Source: Spirosoma lacussanchae (GTDB lineage: Bacteria > Bacteroidota > Bacteroidia > Cytophagales > Spirosomataceae). Taken from it: a DNA stretch of 64,000 nucleotides. Where the stretch lies: assembly GCF_005870035.1 (NCBI RefSeq), contig NZ_SWJG01000003.1:558001-622000 (forward strand), read 5' to 3'. A program made the position numbers and the translations under genes. Positions 8,586-17,566 of this stretch are shown piece by piece (positions within the stretch are counted from its first letter, which is position 1; the number at the start of each line of letters is the position of its first letter). The notes under the pieces were generated by a model. The model was not told where the DNA came from, did not search any database, and saw only the letters and a list, made by a program, of their open reading frames with translations.

Positions 8586-10532
8586 GTGAAAAAAAACCTG
8601 CATGAGCGGGCTATGCTGGTACTTGTCGGTCTGCTGATCAGACAGGTCGCTATGGCCCAGTTCGTTTCGGTTCCGGCAGATTCGGGCCGGGTGCTGTCAG
8701 CTGTGACGGTACGGGCGATCGCGTCTGAGCGGTTCCTGGCCGGGCAAAAGCTCCAGCGGATCGATTCGGCTACGCTGCTCCAGTTTCGGTTCGGCGCGCT
8801 CACCGACCTGCTGGCGTTCAACAGCCCGCTGGCGTTCCGAAATTACGGACCGGGTCAGCTGGCTACGGTGTCGTTTCGGGGTACCTCGGCCAACCATACG
8901 GCCGTACTCTGGAACGGTATCAATATCAATCAGCCTAACCTGGGCCAGACCGATTTTTCGACCCTGCCTGTGGCGGGTTTCGACCGGCTGGCGGTGCAGT
9001 ACGGCTCGTCGGCCAGCGTAGTGGGCTCAGACGCCGTTGGAGGTAGTGTACTACTGAGTAGCGGCCCCGACTGGCGGTCCGGGCTGGGCATATCGCTGGG
9101 ACAGCAGCTGGCCAGCTTCCAGAACAATCAGACACAATTGGGGCTTCGCTATGGTACGCCGACCGGCCGGGCCTGGCAACTGTCGGGCAAGACACTAGCC
9201 TACCGCAGCCAGCTTAACAATCAGTACCCGTACGCCGAGCGACGCAATTATTTTGTTGAGCAGTCCCGAACAGGGCAGCGGGGCTTTATTCAGGACGTGT
9301 ACCTCCGCCATCGAAACGGACGGCAGGTATCGGTCAATACCTGGCTGACCGACAATGATCTGGTCGTAACGCCCCAGGACACTATTGCCCGCGAACGCAC
9401 CCGAACCCAGTCGGCTCGGTTGCTGGCTACCTACGAGGCCAACAGAACAACCCTGCGGCTTGGCTGGATACGCGACCGGTTCGATTATGCAAAGGGCAAC
9501 GTCAGCACGCCCAGCCGCACCCGTACAGACCGATTACTGGGCCGTGCAGAACGGGAATTTCGGCTGTGGCCGAGCCGGGCCGGTTTACTGACCGACCTGC
9601 GTATAGGGGGCGAGTGGTCACATTACCGAACCTATACCGATGGTTACGGCGGGCAGCTGATCACCGAAAACCGGCAGGATCTGTATGCGCTGCTGCGGAT
9701 GCAGGCTACTCGCTGGCTCGTGTCAGCCACCATCCGTCAGGCCTTCGTAACGCGTTTCAACCCACCCCTGACTCCATCGCTTGGAGCCGAACACCAGATC
9801 ATACGTCATAATCTGCTCACATTAACTGCCAAAGCGTCGGCCGGGCGCAGTTACCGCGTACCCACGCTGAACGAACGCTACTGGGCGGGGCTGGGCAACC
9901 CGGACCTGCGGCCCGAGAATGGGCTGAACCTGGAAACGGGCCTCAGCCTGACCGCCACCCTGACTGATCAGCTGCGTATGACCGCCGATGTAACCGCGTA
10001 CCGCAATCGAATCGATGACTGGTCGTACTGGAATCCGGATTATGGCTACCGGGTCGAGAATCTGCAACTGGTCGTGGCCCGCGGAGCCGAACTGACCACC
10101 TCACTGTCGTACGACCATAATCGGTGGCGGGCCGGAATCCGGGCAGGATATGCGCTCACCCGTTCGGCCCAGCAGCGGGCCTATAGCACCTACGCCCAGG
10201 ATGTGATCGACAAGCAACTACCCTATGTACCTATTCATACGGGTACCATCAACGCCTACGTAGGCCGGGGTTCCGCCCGCCTGACCGTACAGACTCAGGC
10301 TACCTCGCGCCGGTATATCACCTTCGACGAAAGCCAGTCGTTCGACGGAGTCAGCCTGACCAACGTGCTGCTGGAAAGTACCGTTCGTATTGGCCCCGCA
10401 TCGATTCGGGTGCAGGGACAGGCCAACAATATCTTCGACGCGCTGCTGTTCAGCGTAAAGCGTAACGCCCTGCCCGGCCGAAATTTTTCTATCAACCTGC
10501 TTATTAATTCATCGTTTGTTTCTCATGACTAA
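8586..10532 (+). CDS. btuB: TonB-dependent outer-membrane receptor, probable cobalamin/corrinoid uptake
   Basis: An outer-membrane active-transport receptor of about 648 residues. After a signal peptide ('LVLVGLLIRQVAMAQ') come a plug domain ('LLAFNSPLAFRNYGPGQLA', 'VSFRGTSANHTAVLWNGI', 'GSDAVGGSVLLSS') and a 22-strand-type barrel ending in a hydrophobic strand with terminal His-Asp. I chose the GTG at 8586 (VKKNLHERAM...), because the frame upstream to GTG 8538 runs through the riboswitch terminator and gives no signal peptide. The cobalamin riboswitch upstream makes vitamin B12 or a related corrinoid the likely cargo. No TonB carboxylate-type or SusD partner is adjacent; the partner is the propeller lipoprotein downstream. 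Confidence 0.88.
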   Translation: MKKNLHERAMLVLVGLLIRQVAMAQFVSVPADSGRVLSAVTVRAIASERFLAGQKLQRIDSATLLQFRFGALTDLLAFNSPLAFRNYGPGQLATVSFRGTSANHTAVLWNGININQPNLGQTDFSTLPVAGFDRLAVQYGSSASVVGSDAVGGSVLLSSGPDWRSGLGISLGQQLASFQNNQTQLGLRYGTPTGRAWQLSGKTLAYRSQLNNQYPYAERRNYFVEQSRTGQRGFIQDVYLRHRNGRQVSVNTWLTDNDLVVTPQDTIARERTRTQSARLLATYEANRTTLRLGWIRDRFDYAKGNVSTPSRTRTDRLLGRAEREFRLWPSRAGLLTDLRIGGEWSHYRTYTDGYGGQLITENRQDLYALLRMQATRWLVSATIRQAFVTRFNPPLTPSLGAEHQIIRHNLLTLTAKASAGRSYRVPTLNERYWAGLGNPDLRPENGLNLETGLSLTATLTDQLRMTADVTAYRNRIDDWSYWNPDYGYRVENLQLVVARGAELTTSLSYDHNRWRAGIRAGYALTRSAQQRAYSTYAQDVIDKQLPYVPIHTGTINAYVGRGSARLTVQTQATSRRYITFDESQSFDGVSLTNVLLESTVRIGPASIRVQGQANNIFDALLFSVKRNALPGRNFSINLLINSSFVSHD

Positions 10533-11619
10533 TCAATTGACCAACGTACTCGCGGCTAGCCTGTTGGCTGTCGGCCTCTGGAGCTGTAACACCACCGAGC
10601 CGACACCGTCTCCCTACGAGACGGGCGCTTATATCCTAAACTCCGGAAATTTTACGGATAATAATGGGTCCATAACTTTCCTGGCCCGCAATGGTACAAA
10701 CCCCGCCACCGACATCTTCAACGCGGCCAACGCGCGGACGCTAACCGGCGGTTTGCAGGATTATACAGAAATTGACGGGAAAGGAATCATTCTGGTCGAC
10801 AACAGCACCGCCGGGCAGGACAAAGTCGAGATTGTCGAGATCGGTACGTTCAAATCGCTGACTACCCTGAAAGCGCCCGACGTAGAGAATCCTCGTTTCG
10901 TTGTCCGGGCAGGCCTCAACAAAGCCTACATCACCTGCTGGGGAGCTACAGGCAGCGGAGCTAACTTCTTCGCCAGCCCCGGCTATGTACTGGTGGTGAA
11001 CCTGGCGTCGCGTACGGTTTCCAAAAAAATTACGCTGCCTAAAGGCGCTAACCGTATTACCGTCGTTGGCAGTGAAGCTTTTGTCGGCAGCGACGGGGGT
11101 GACCGGGCCCTGACCGTGATTAATACCGAAACGGATGAACTAAAACAGCCCGGTATCGATGTAGGGGTGAACACCAATCCCATTGACGTTGATGCAAACG
11201 GACGGCTGTGGGCGTACGTACAGGAGACCAACGAAATGGTGCGGGTCAATACAGCCAGTAAAGTTGTCGACAAGCGGCTCAGGGTAGGCGGGTCGCCCAA
11301 AACACCGGGTTCGTTCGCGCTGAGCCAGGACAAGAAGACGTTCTATTTTGTCAACTCGTTCTACGACGCGTCTGATAACTATCGGCAGAAAGGAGAAACC
11401 TACCGTTTTGGTATCGATGATGCCAGCATACCGGCTACGAGTCCGTTTATCGGGCGACTGTTCAGCGGGTTGGGGGTTGATCCGCAAACGGGCATTATCT
11501 ACGCGGGGGTAACGCCTTCCTACAAGCAGGCCGGGTACGTAATACGTTACCAGCCCGGTGGCGCGCTGATTGATTCGGTACGGGCCGAGATAGGCCCGTC
11601 GCGGTTTTTCTTCCGATAG
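10525..11619 (+). CDS. YncE-like / DUF5074-type beta-propeller lipoprotein
   Basis: A roughly 364-residue cell-surface lipoprotein with lipobox 'GLWSC' after the signal peptide. The rest is a series of propeller blades with recurrent patterns such as 'GKGIILVDNSTAG', 'NRITVVGSEAFVGSDGGD', 'PIDVDANGRLWAYVQETNEM' and 'GVDPQTGIIYAGVTPSY'. The ATG at 10525 overlaps the receptor stop by eight bases, so the two are translationally coupled and both lie under the cobalamin riboswitch. In other Bacteroidota, surface lipoproteins next to BtuB capture corrinoids; that role is likely here but inferred from context. An upstream in-frame ATG at 10516 is less likely. Confidence 0.8.
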   Translation: MTNQLTNVLAASLLAVGLWSCNTTEPTPSPYETGAYILNSGNFTDNNGSITFLARNGTNPATDIFNAANARTLTGGLQDYTEIDGKGIILVDNSTAGQDKVEIVEIGTFKSLTTLKAPDVENPRFVVRAGLNKAYITCWGATGSGANFFASPGYVLVVNLASRTVSKKITLPKGANRITVVGSEAFVGSDGGDRALTVINTETDELKQPGIDVGVNTNPIDVDANGRLWAYVQETNEMVRVNTASKVVDKRLRVGGSPKTPGSFALSQDKKTFYFVNSFYDASDNYRQKGETYRFGIDDASIPATSPFIGRLFSGLGVDPQTGIIYAGVTPSYKQAGYVIRYQPGGALIDSVRAEIGPSRFFFR

Positions 11620-11729
11620 ACCAATAGGCTGAATACCGTGGAGGAGCCAGGGGAAGGCGGGTTCGCTAACCCCAGTCAGAAAGTCGATTAAATTTTTGGA
11701 ATATTTTTCTGTTTGTCAGACTAATTGTC

Positions 11730-11737
11730 TACTTTTG
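11730..11737 (+). promoter_or_regulatory. -7 element (TACTTTTG), distal promoter of the ribosomal operon
   Basis: This is a perfect match to TAnnTTTG, with a TTTG at 11712-11715 upstream in place of the -33 box (spacing shorter than usual). It is the first of two identical TACTTTTG boxes before rplC. Confidence 0.6.
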
Positions 11738-11856
11738 CACTCCCAAACTCGGCACACGAATCAACAACATACGAGGGTGAAGGTCTGCTTTGGCAGAAAC
11801 CACATCTGACTTTTAGGCAAACAAACCTTGCATAGCGGGGTCTTGTCTGCCTGTTT

Positions 11857-11887
11857 AAGGTCAGGTGCAGCGCGCCCGACCTTTTTT
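11857..11887 (+). terminator. Terminator-like hairpin in the rplC leader (possible attenuator)
   Basis: AAGGTC (11857-11862) pairs with GACCTT (11878-11883) around a GC-rich loop and is followed by a run of six T. It stands between the two promoters, about 140 bases before rplC. An upstream ACCTT near 11825 could pair with AAGGT instead and prevent the hairpin, so it may be an attenuator. This is inference. Confidence 0.4.
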
Positions 11888-11945
11888 CATGTTGTTTGAG
11901 GGCCTGAAAACGAAGCAGATACTAGGAAGTATCCTATTATTTACC

Positions 11946-11953
11946 TACTTTTG
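11946..11953 (+). promoter_or_regulatory. -7 element (TACTTTTG), proximal promoter of the ribosomal operon
   Basis: A second TACTTTTG lies 74 bases before the rplC start and downstream of the terminator-like hairpin. It would give ribosomal-operon transcripts that escape any attenuation in the longer leader. Confidence 0.6.
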
Positions 11954-12026
11954 CGGCCCGATTTGGCAAGTCGCCGGGTCTGGAAACGAGTACCTTAAAT
12001 TACCTGCTTACTTTAAACAAACACAA

Positions 12027-12647
12027 ATGTCTGGTTTAATTGGCAAGAAAATCGGGATGACCAGCGTGTACAATGCGGACGGGCAGGCTCTGGCATGTAC
12101 AGTGATTGAGACGGGTCCCTGTGTCGTAACTCAAGTTCGTAGCGTCGAGAAAGACGGCTACGCGGCTGTGCAACTGGGTTATGGCGAGCGTAAAGAAAAG
12201 CACACCAACAAGCCGGAGCTGGGCCACTTCAAGAAAGCTGGTACCACCCCGAAGCGCAAACTGGTTGAATTCAAAGAATTCGAGCAGGAGTTGAGCCTCG
12301 GAGCAACACTTACGGTAGCCGACGTTTTCAACGAAGCTGATTTCGTTGACGTAGTCGGAACCGCCAAAGGCCGCGGTTTTCAAGGCGTTGTGAAACGTCA
12401 TGGATTCGGTGGGGTAGGCGGTCAGACGCACGGCCAGCACAACCGGGGTCGTCACCCGGGTTCGATTGGCGCCTGTTCGTTCCCCTCGCGGGTATTCAAA
12501 GGCCTGCGCATGGCCGGTCGCATGGGTGGCAATCGCGTGAAAGTGCAAAACCTGCGTGTGTTGCGTGTAATGCCCGAGCAAAACCTGCTCGTTGTAAGCG
12601 GTTCTATTCCGGGGGCTAAGAATTCATACGTTATTATCGAGAAATAG
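12027..12647 (+). CDS. rplC: 50S ribosomal protein L3
   Basis: Ribosomal protein L3 (206 residues) helps organise domain VI of 23S rRNA near the peptidyl-transferase centre. The start '[15 protein letters not shown]' is typical, and the signature '[18 protein letters not shown]' with the following '[12 protein letters not shown]' is present. The frame is open upstream to 11865, but that stretch contains the proximal promoter and the terminator-like hairpin and bears no L3 similarity, so ATG 12027 is the start. This is the first gene of the operon; the usual preceding rpsJ is absent here. Confidence 0.97.
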   Translation: MSGLIGKKIGMTSVYNADGQALACTVIETGPCVVTQVRSVEKDGYAAVQLGYGERKEKHTNKPELGHFKKAGTTPKRKLVEFKEFEQELSLGATLTVADVFNEADFVDVVGTAKGRGFQGVVKRHGFGGVGGQTHGQHNRGRHPGSIGACSFPSRVFKGLRMAGRMGGNRVKVQNLRVLRVMPEQNLLVVSGSIPGAKNSYVIIEK

Positions 12648-12650
12648 GCC

Positions 12651-13289
12651 ATGGAAGTAATCGTATATAACAGCAAAGGCGAAGACACCGGCAAGAAAAT
12701 TACCCTGCCCGAAGAAGTCTTCGGTATCCAGCCCAATCAGCACGCGATTTATCTCGACGTGAAACAGTATCTGGCCAACCAGCGCCAGGGTACGCACAAA
12801 GCGAAAGAGCGTGCTGAAAATGCTCACTCGACCCGCAAACTGAAGAAACAAAAAGGTACGGGCGGTGCCCGCGCCGGTAGTGCCAAATCGCCTGTATTCG
12901 TAGGTGGTGGTACAATCTTCGGTCCCCGTCCCCGCGACTATAGCTTCAAGCTGAACAAGAAAGTGAAATCGCTGGCCCGCAAATCGGCATTTGCCGTAAA
13001 AGCGCAGGCCGACAAGATTTCGGTTATTGACAGCCTTACGCTCGAAGCACCCCGCACGAAAGATTACATCCAGTTCCTGAATGACCTCAAGGTAGCCGGC
13101 CGCAAAACGCTGCTGATTCTGCCTGACGTTAATCAGAACGTGGTTCTGTCGAGCCGGAACGTGCAGAAGACGAAAGTAACGACGGCTTCTCAGGTAAATA
13201 CATATGACCTGATGAACGCTGATCAACTGCTCATCAGCGAAGAAGCGCTGACATCCATCCAAACGCTCTTCGACAACGCAAACTCATGA
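12651..13289 (+). CDS. rplD: 50S ribosomal protein L4
   Basis: L4 (212 residues) lines the nascent-peptide exit tunnel with L22. The long tunnel loop is recognisable around 'HSTRKLKKQKGTGGARAG' and 'PVFVGGGTIFGPRPRDY', followed by 'LNKKVKSLARKSA'. It begins three bases after the rplC stop. In enterobacteria L4 represses its own operon; nothing in the leader lets me claim that here. Confidence 0.97.
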   Translation: MEVIVYNSKGEDTGKKITLPEEVFGIQPNQHAIYLDVKQYLANQRQGTHKAKERAENAHSTRKLKKQKGTGGARAGSAKSPVFVGGGTIFGPRPRDYSFKLNKKVKSLARKSAFAVKAQADKISVIDSLTLEAPRTKDYIQFLNDLKVAGRKTLLILPDVNQNVVLSSRNVQKTKVTTASQVNTYDLMNADQLLISEEALTSIQTLFDNANS

Positions 13290-13573
13290 ACGTACTGAAA
13301 CGACCAATCGTCACCGAAAAGATGACGGACCTGAACAAGCAGGGGAAGTATGCTTTTGAGGTCGAACTAAAAGCGAACAAACTCGAAATCGGCAAAGCCA
13401 TCGAGAAGATGTACGGTGTTAATGTTTCTTCGGTTCACACCATGCGTGTGTACGGCAAGAAGCGGAGCAAGAACATCAACGGACGCATTGTAACGGGTAA
13501 GACCCCAACCACCAAGAAGGCAATTGTAACGGTGGCAGAAGGCGAAGTAATCGATATCTACGCTGACCTGTAA
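13286..13573 (+). CDS. rplW: 50S ribosomal protein L23
   Basis: L23 (95 residues) sits at the tunnel exit and is the docking site for trigger factor and SRP. It opens 'MNVLKRPIVTEKMTDLNKQG' and has the conserved 'YGVNVSSVHTMRVYGKKR' region. Its ATG overlaps the rplD stop by four bases (ATGA), so translation is coupled. The length is normal for the bacterial protein. Confidence 0.96.
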   Translation: MNVLKRPIVTEKMTDLNKQGKYAFEVELKANKLEIGKAIEKMYGVNVSSVHTMRVYGKKRSKNINGRIVTGKTPTTKKAIVTVAEGEVIDIYADL

Positions 13574-13603
13574 ACCGGGCATTGCCCTACCAATTAATCA
13601 GTC

Positions 13604-14428
13604 ATGGGAGTTAAAAAAATGAGACCAGTTACGCCAGGTACCCGCTTCCGGGTGGCACCTGATTTTGCGGAACTGACAGCCTCCAAGCCGGAAAAAAGCC
13701 TGCTGGAGCCCCTGAAGAGAACCGGTGGCCGCAATAGCGAAGGTCACCGCACTATGCGCTACATTGGTGGAGGTCATAAGCGGCATTACCGCATCATTGA
13801 CTTCAAGCGCGATAAAGTCGGCCAGCCCGCCGAAGTTTTGACTGTAGAGTATGATCCCAACCGCTCGGCCCGTATCTCGCTGGTACAATACGCTGACGGC
13901 GAGAAACGCTACATTATTGCCCCTCAGGGTATCACCGTTGGTCAGACAATCATGTCGGGCGAAGGGTCTACGCCGGACGTGGGCAATGCACTGCCGCTGA
14001 GCGCTATGCCAATCGGTACCATCGTTCACAATATTGAGCTGACACCCGGTAAAGGGGGCTCGATGGCCCGCTCGGCTGGTACGTATGCCCAGTTAGTTGG
14101 TCGTGAAGATAAGTATGCTATCCTGCGGTTGCCTTCGGGCGAAACCCGCCGGGTACTGAGCGCAGGTATGGCTACGGTTGGTTCGGTATCGAACCCCGAT
14201 CACATGAACGTGGTCATGGGTAAAGCCGGTCGTAACCGCTGGCTGGGCATTCGCCCCCGTACCCGTGCCGTCGTGATGAACCCTGTCGATCACCCCATGG
14301 GTGGTGGCGAAGGCCGGGCTTCGGGTGGTCACCCACGCTCGCGCAATGGTCAGATGGCCAAAGGTCAGAAGACCCGCAAGAAGAACAAGGCTTCGAACAG
14401 CATGATTATTAGCCGACGCAAAAAGTAA
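13604..14428 (+). CDS. rplB: 50S ribosomal protein L2
   Basis: L2 (274 residues) is needed for subunit association and peptidyl-transferase activity. The most conserved stretch, '[17 protein letters not shown]', contains the His important for activity. The N-terminal '[15 protein letters not shown]' and the basic C-terminus ('[13 protein letters not shown]') match the family. It follows rplW after a 30-base gap and precedes rpsS by nine bases. Confidence 0.97.
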   Translation: MGVKKMRPVTPGTRFRVAPDFAELTASKPEKSLLEPLKRTGGRNSEGHRTMRYIGGGHKRHYRIIDFKRDKVGQPAEVLTVEYDPNRSARISLVQYADGEKRYIIAPQGITVGQTIMSGEGSTPDVGNALPLSAMPIGTIVHNIELTPGKGGSMARSAGTYAQLVGREDKYAILRLPSGETRRVLSAGMATVGSVSNPDHMNVVMGKAGRNRWLGIRPRTRAVVMNPVDHPMGGGEGRASGGHPRSRNGQMAKGQKTRKKNKASNSMIISRRKK

Positions 14429-14437
14429 CAGATAACA

Positions 14438-14716
14438 ATGGCACGTTCACTCAAAAAAGGCCCATATATTGATTTTCGCCTAGACAATAAAGTCCAGGCG
14501 CAGAACGATTCGGGTAAGAAATCGGTCATCAAAACCTGGTCGCGTCGTTCTATGATCTCGCCGGATTTCGTTGGCCACACGTTCGCTGTTCACAACGGCA
14601 ACAAGTTCATTCCGGTCTATGTCACGGAGAACATGGTAGGACACAAGCTCGGCGAATTCTCGCCGACCCGCAACTTCCGGGGACACACCGCGAAGAAAGA
14701 CAAGGGCAAACGATAA
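14438..14716 (+). CDS. rpsS: 30S ribosomal protein S19
   Basis: S19 (92 residues) binds the 3' major domain of 16S rRNA in the head of the small subunit, together with S13. The family signatures '[12 protein letters not shown]', '[19 protein letters not shown]' and '[14 protein letters not shown]' are all present. A 78-base spacer with an imperfect TTTGGGC/GCCCAAA inverted repeat separates it from rplV. Confidence 0.97.
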   Translation: MARSLKKGPYIDFRLDNKVQAQNDSGKKSVIKTWSRRSMISPDFVGHTFAVHNGNKFIPVYVTENMVGHKLGEFSPTRNFRGHTAKKDKGKR

Positions 14717-14794
14717 ACTAGCATAGGGTTTTGGGCAGCGGGCTCGGGTAACTTACCCCAGCGCCCCTTCTCCCAGGCCCAAAGCCATACAAAC

Positions 14795-15187
14795 ATGGAA
14801 GCAGTAGCAAGACTTAAAGATGTGCCCACGTCGCCCCGTAAGATGCGGTTGATCGCCGACCTGATTCGGGGTCAGCGCGTAAGCCGGGCGTTGGGTCTGT
14901 TAAAATACCAGCCTCAGGCTAGTGCCGCTATACTACAGAAGGTGCTGCTGTCGGCAGTAGCCAACTGGCAGCAGAAAAACGAGGACGAGCGTATCGAAGA
15001 CGCCGACCTCTATGTAAAAACGATCTTCGTCGACGGCGGTCCGATGCTGAAGCGTCTTCGTCCGGCTCCGCAGGGTCGTGGTCACCGGATCCGGAAACGC
15101 TCGAACCACATCACCATTGTGATCGACAGCGCAGCCCAGCCGGTGTTAGAGCAGGCAGAAGCACAAACCCCAGAAAACGAGAACTAA
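14795..15187 (+). CDS. rplV: 50S ribosomal protein L22
   Basis: L22 (130 residues) contacts all 23S rRNA domains and its beta-hairpin lines the exit tunnel, where macrolide-resistance changes occur. The N-terminus '[20 protein letters not shown]' and the hairpin region '[19 protein letters not shown]' are as expected. The C-terminus has a short acidic extension ('[11 protein letters not shown]') beyond the bacterial core. The rpsC start follows after three bases. Confidence 0.96.
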   Translation: MEAVARLKDVPTSPRKMRLIADLIRGQRVSRALGLLKYQPQASAAILQKVLLSAVANWQQKNEDERIEDADLYVKTIFVDGGPMLKRLRPAPQGRGHRIRKRSNHITIVIDSAAQPVLEQAEAQTPENEN

Positions 15188-15190
15188 GAA

Positions 15191-16078
15191 ATGGGACAAA
15201 AAATTAATCCAGTTGGCCTACGACTTGGTATTGTTCGGGGCTGGGAATCAAGCTGGTACGGCGGCAAAGAGTTTTCGGATAAACTCGTAGAAGACGAGAA
15301 AATCCGGAAATACGTAGCGGCTCGTATTCCGAAAGGCGCCATTGCGCGGGTCGTTATCGAGCGTACCCTGAAGCGCGTAACGCTGACCATCCACACAGCC
15401 CGCCCGGGTATTGTGATTGGTAAAGGCGGTGGCGAAGTTGACAAGATCAAAGAAGAGCTGAAAAACATCACGGGCAAAGACGTACAGATCAATATTTTCG
15501 AGATCAAACGGCCCGAAATTGATGCCAAACTGGTTGGTGAAGCGATTGCTCAGCAGCTGCAGGCTCGTATCTCGTTCCGTCGCGCCATGAAGCAGGCTAT
15601 CCAGTCGGCCATCCGCGTAGGAGCACAGGGTATCAAAGTAAAAGTATCGGGCCGTCTGGGTGGTGCTGAAATTGCCCGTTCGGAGCAGTACAAAGAAGGT
15701 CGTGTACCTCTTCACACCCTGCGTGCCGATATCGACTATGCTATCTCAGAAGCGCAGACCGTATACGGTAAGATTGGTATCAAAGTCTGGATCTTCAAAG
15801 GTGAAGTCTACGGCAAGCGAGATCTGTCGCCAGCCGCTATGATGAGTCAGGCGCAGGCCGGTGAGCGGGCTGCTGGTGCCAACGACCGTGGTGATCGCCG
15901 GGGTCCGCGTGGTGACCGCGATGGCAACGACCGCGGTGGTCGTGGTCGTGGTGACCGCGGTGGCAACGATCGGGGTGGTAACAATCGCGGTGGCCAGGGT
16001 GGCGGCCGTGGTGGTAACAACCGGGGCGGTGGCCAGGGTGCTGGCGGTAACCGGGGCGGTGGAGGTCCAAGACGATAA
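15191..16078 (+). CDS. rpsC: 30S ribosomal protein S3 with long RGG-rich C-terminal tail
   Basis: S3 forms part of the mRNA entry channel. The core is complete: '[20 protein letters not shown]', the KH domain with '[14 protein letters not shown]' and the C-terminal domain '[15 protein letters not shown]'. At 295 residues it is about 60-70 residues longer than the E. coli protein. From about residue 228 the chain is almost only Gly, Arg, Asp and Asn ('[15 protein letters not shown]' type repeats), encoded by a GGT/GGC-rich quasi-tandem stretch at about 15880-16070. Such RGG tails bind RNA in other proteins; here the role is unknown. Confidence 0.95.
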   Translation: MGQKINPVGLRLGIVRGWESSWYGGKEFSDKLVEDEKIRKYVAARIPKGAIARVVIERTLKRVTLTIHTARPGIVIGKGGGEVDKIKEELKNITGKDVQINIFEIKRPEIDAKLVGEAIAQQLQARISFRRAMKQAIQSAIRVGAQGIKVKVSGRLGGAEIARSEQYKEGRVPLHTLRADIDYAISEAQTVYGKIGIKVWIFKGEVYGKRDLSPAAMMSQAQAGERAAGANDRGDRRGPRGDRDGNDRGGRGRGDRGGNDRGGNNRGGQGGGRGGNNRGGGQGAGGNRGGGGPRR

Positions 16079-16081
16079 ATG

Positions 16082-16160
16082 AGTTTCAGTTTTCGGTTTT
16101 CGGTTCAGCGGTTGTGAAGCCCGGGCAGGAAACGGAAAACTGCAAACTGTAAACTTCTTA
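16082..16160. repeat. Intergenic inverted repeat, CAGTTTTCGGTTT type (copy 1)
   Basis: Between rpsC and rplP, CAGTTTTCGGTTTTCGG on one side and GGAAACGGAAAACTG on the other form imperfect arms around a GC-rich centre. Two similar elements occur at 24056-24133 and 25866-25954. Confidence 0.55.
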
Positions 16161-16165
16161 TACAG

Positions 16166-16597
16166 ATGTTACAGCCAAAAAGAACTAAATTCCGTAAGCA
16201 GCATAAAGGCAGGATTCCAGGTATCGCATCGCGCGGCCATGAGATTGCCTTCGGTACGTTCGGTATTAAGTCACTGGAGCCGGGTCGTATCACCGCCCGC
16301 CAGATTGAAGCCGCCCGTATCTCCGTAACCCGGGCCATGAAACGCGAAGGTCAGGTATGGATTCGCATTTTCCCCGATAAGCCGATTACCAAAAAGCCGG
16401 CTGAAGTACGGATGGGTAAAGGTAAAGGTGCCCCTGAGTATTGGGTTGCCGTGGTAAAGCCTGGTACGATCATGTTCGAAACGACGGGTGTAGATCTGGC
16501 AACAGGCATGGAAGCGCTCCGCCTGGCCGCTCAGAAATTACCGGTTCGGACCAAGTTTGTTGTCCGGCGTGATTATCAGGAGCAAGTCGAAGACTAG
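16166..16597 (+). CDS. rplP: 50S ribosomal protein L16
   Basis: L16 (143 residues) lies close to the A-site tRNA elbow and the peptidyl-transferase centre. The N-terminal '[19 protein letters not shown]' and the central '[20 protein letters not shown]' followed by '[18 protein letters not shown]' are diagnostic. It is separated from rpsC by an 87-base spacer holding an inverted repeat and from rpmC by 21 bases. Confidence 0.97.
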   Translation: MLQPKRTKFRKQHKGRIPGIASRGHEIAFGTFGIKSLEPGRITARQIEAARISVTRAMKREGQVWIRIFPDKPITKKPAEVRMGKGKGAPEYWVAVVKPGTIMFETTGVDLATGMEALRLAAQKLPVRTKFVVRRDYQEQVED

Positions 16598-16618
16598 TCC
16601 CCCTAAGCGACGAACAAA

Positions 16619-16813
16619 ATGAAAAAAGAAGATTTGAAAGGATTGTCGGTCGATGAAATTCGTGCCGAGATCGGTGCCGAACAGAATCGTTTGCTGAAAC
16701 TGAAGTTTGCCCATGCCGTGTCTCCAATCGAGAACCCCATGCGCATTCGCGAGAGCCGGAAGCGGATCGCTCGCCTGAACACCGAACTGACAGCTAAATC
16801 GCGGCAAGCCTAA
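16619..16813 (+). CDS. rpmC: 50S ribosomal protein L29
   Basis: L29 (64 residues) is a two-helix protein beside L23 at the tunnel exit. It starts 'MKKEDLKGLSVDEIRAEI' and keeps the helix 'LLKLKFAHAVSPIENPMRIR' typical of the family. It sits between rplP and rpsQ as in nearly all bacterial S10 operons. Confidence 0.95.
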   Translation: MKKEDLKGLSVDEIRAEIGAEQNRLLKLKFAHAVSPIENPMRIRESRKRIARLNTELTAKSRQA

Positions 16814-16825
16814 TAAGACACGACG

Positions 16826-17191
16826 ATGGAAGAGCAACAAGCACCAGCACCACAGGAGGAAGCACAAGCCCCGGTGGTAGCAGCCACAGAACAGCCGCAG
16901 GCCGTCGCTACTCCCGCCAAAACGGGTGAGTCGACAACAGAGCGGAACGCTCGTAAAGAGCGGATCGGGCGGGTAACGAGCAACAAGATGCAGAAAACGA
17001 TCACGGTTGCGATCGAGCGTAAAGTAAAGCACCCGCTGTACGGAAAGTTTCAGAAAAAAACAAAGAAACTGACGGTTCACGACGAGAATAATGACTGCGG
17101 TATCGGCGACACCGTCCGCGTTATGGAAACCCGTCCGATGAGCAAAAACAAACGTTGGCGTTTAGTCGAAATCATCGAAAAAGCGAAGTAA
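16826..17191 (+). CDS. rpsQ: 30S ribosomal protein S17 with N-terminal extension
   Basis: S17 is an OB-fold protein that binds 16S rRNA helix 11. The core (from about residue 40: '[20 protein letters not shown]', '[16 protein letters not shown]', '[19 protein letters not shown]') is normal. In front of it is an acidic Ala/Pro/Gln-rich extension of about 40 residues ('[16 protein letters not shown]...'), making 121 residues instead of the usual 80-90. There is no good in-frame start just before the core, so the extension is probably translated. Confidence 0.94.
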   Translation: MEEQQAPAPQEEAQAPVVAATEQPQAVATPAKTGESTTERNARKERIGRVTSNKMQKTITVAIERKVKHPLYGKFQKKTKKLTVHDENNDCGIGDTVRVMETRPMSKNKRWRLVEIIEKAK

Positions 17192-17194
17192 GCC

Positions 17195-17563
17195 ATGGTA
17201 CAGCAAGAATCTAGATTAGGAGTAGCCGATAACTCAGGTGCTAAAGAAGTACTGGTTATCCGCGTTCTGGGCGGTACGGGCAAACGGTATGCATCAGTAG
17301 GTGACAAGATTGTCGTCACGGTGAAGCAGGCCCTCTCGTCCAGCAATATGAAAAAGGGTACGGTTTCGAAAGCCGTTGTAGTTCGCACCAAGAAAGAAAT
17401 CCGTCGGAAAGATGGATCGTACATCCGGTTCGAAGACAACGCAGCCGTACTGCTCAACAACAACGATGAGCCACGCGGCACCCGTATCTTCGGACCCGTA
17501 GCCCGTGAGTTGCGCGAGAAACAGTTTATGAAGATTGTATCGTTAGCGCCGGAGGTAATCTAA
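17195..17563 (+). CDS. rplN: 50S ribosomal protein L14
   Basis: L14 (122 residues) lies at the subunit interface and forms intersubunit bridges with 16S rRNA. The sequence '[19 protein letters not shown]' and the C-terminal '[20 protein letters not shown]' are textbook L14. It starts three bases after rpsQ and ends three bases before rplX. Confidence 0.97.
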   Translation: MVQQESRLGVADNSGAKEVLVIRVLGGTGKRYASVGDKIVVTVKQALSSSNMKKGTVSKAVVVRTKKEIRRKDGSYIRFEDNAAVLLNNNDEPRGTRIFGPVARELREKQFMKIVSLAPEVI

Positions 17564-17566
17564 GCA

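Noticed and set aside
11865-12026. In-frame 54-codon upstream extension of L3
   Set aside because: It covers a TACTTTTG promoter box and the tail of a terminator-like hairpin, and has no similarity to L3. The family start is at 12027.
15875-16070. GGT/GGC-rich short repeats considered as a CRISPR-like or minisatellite array
   Set aside because: Repeats are not evenly spaced, have no unique spacers, and stay in frame as the S3 tail.
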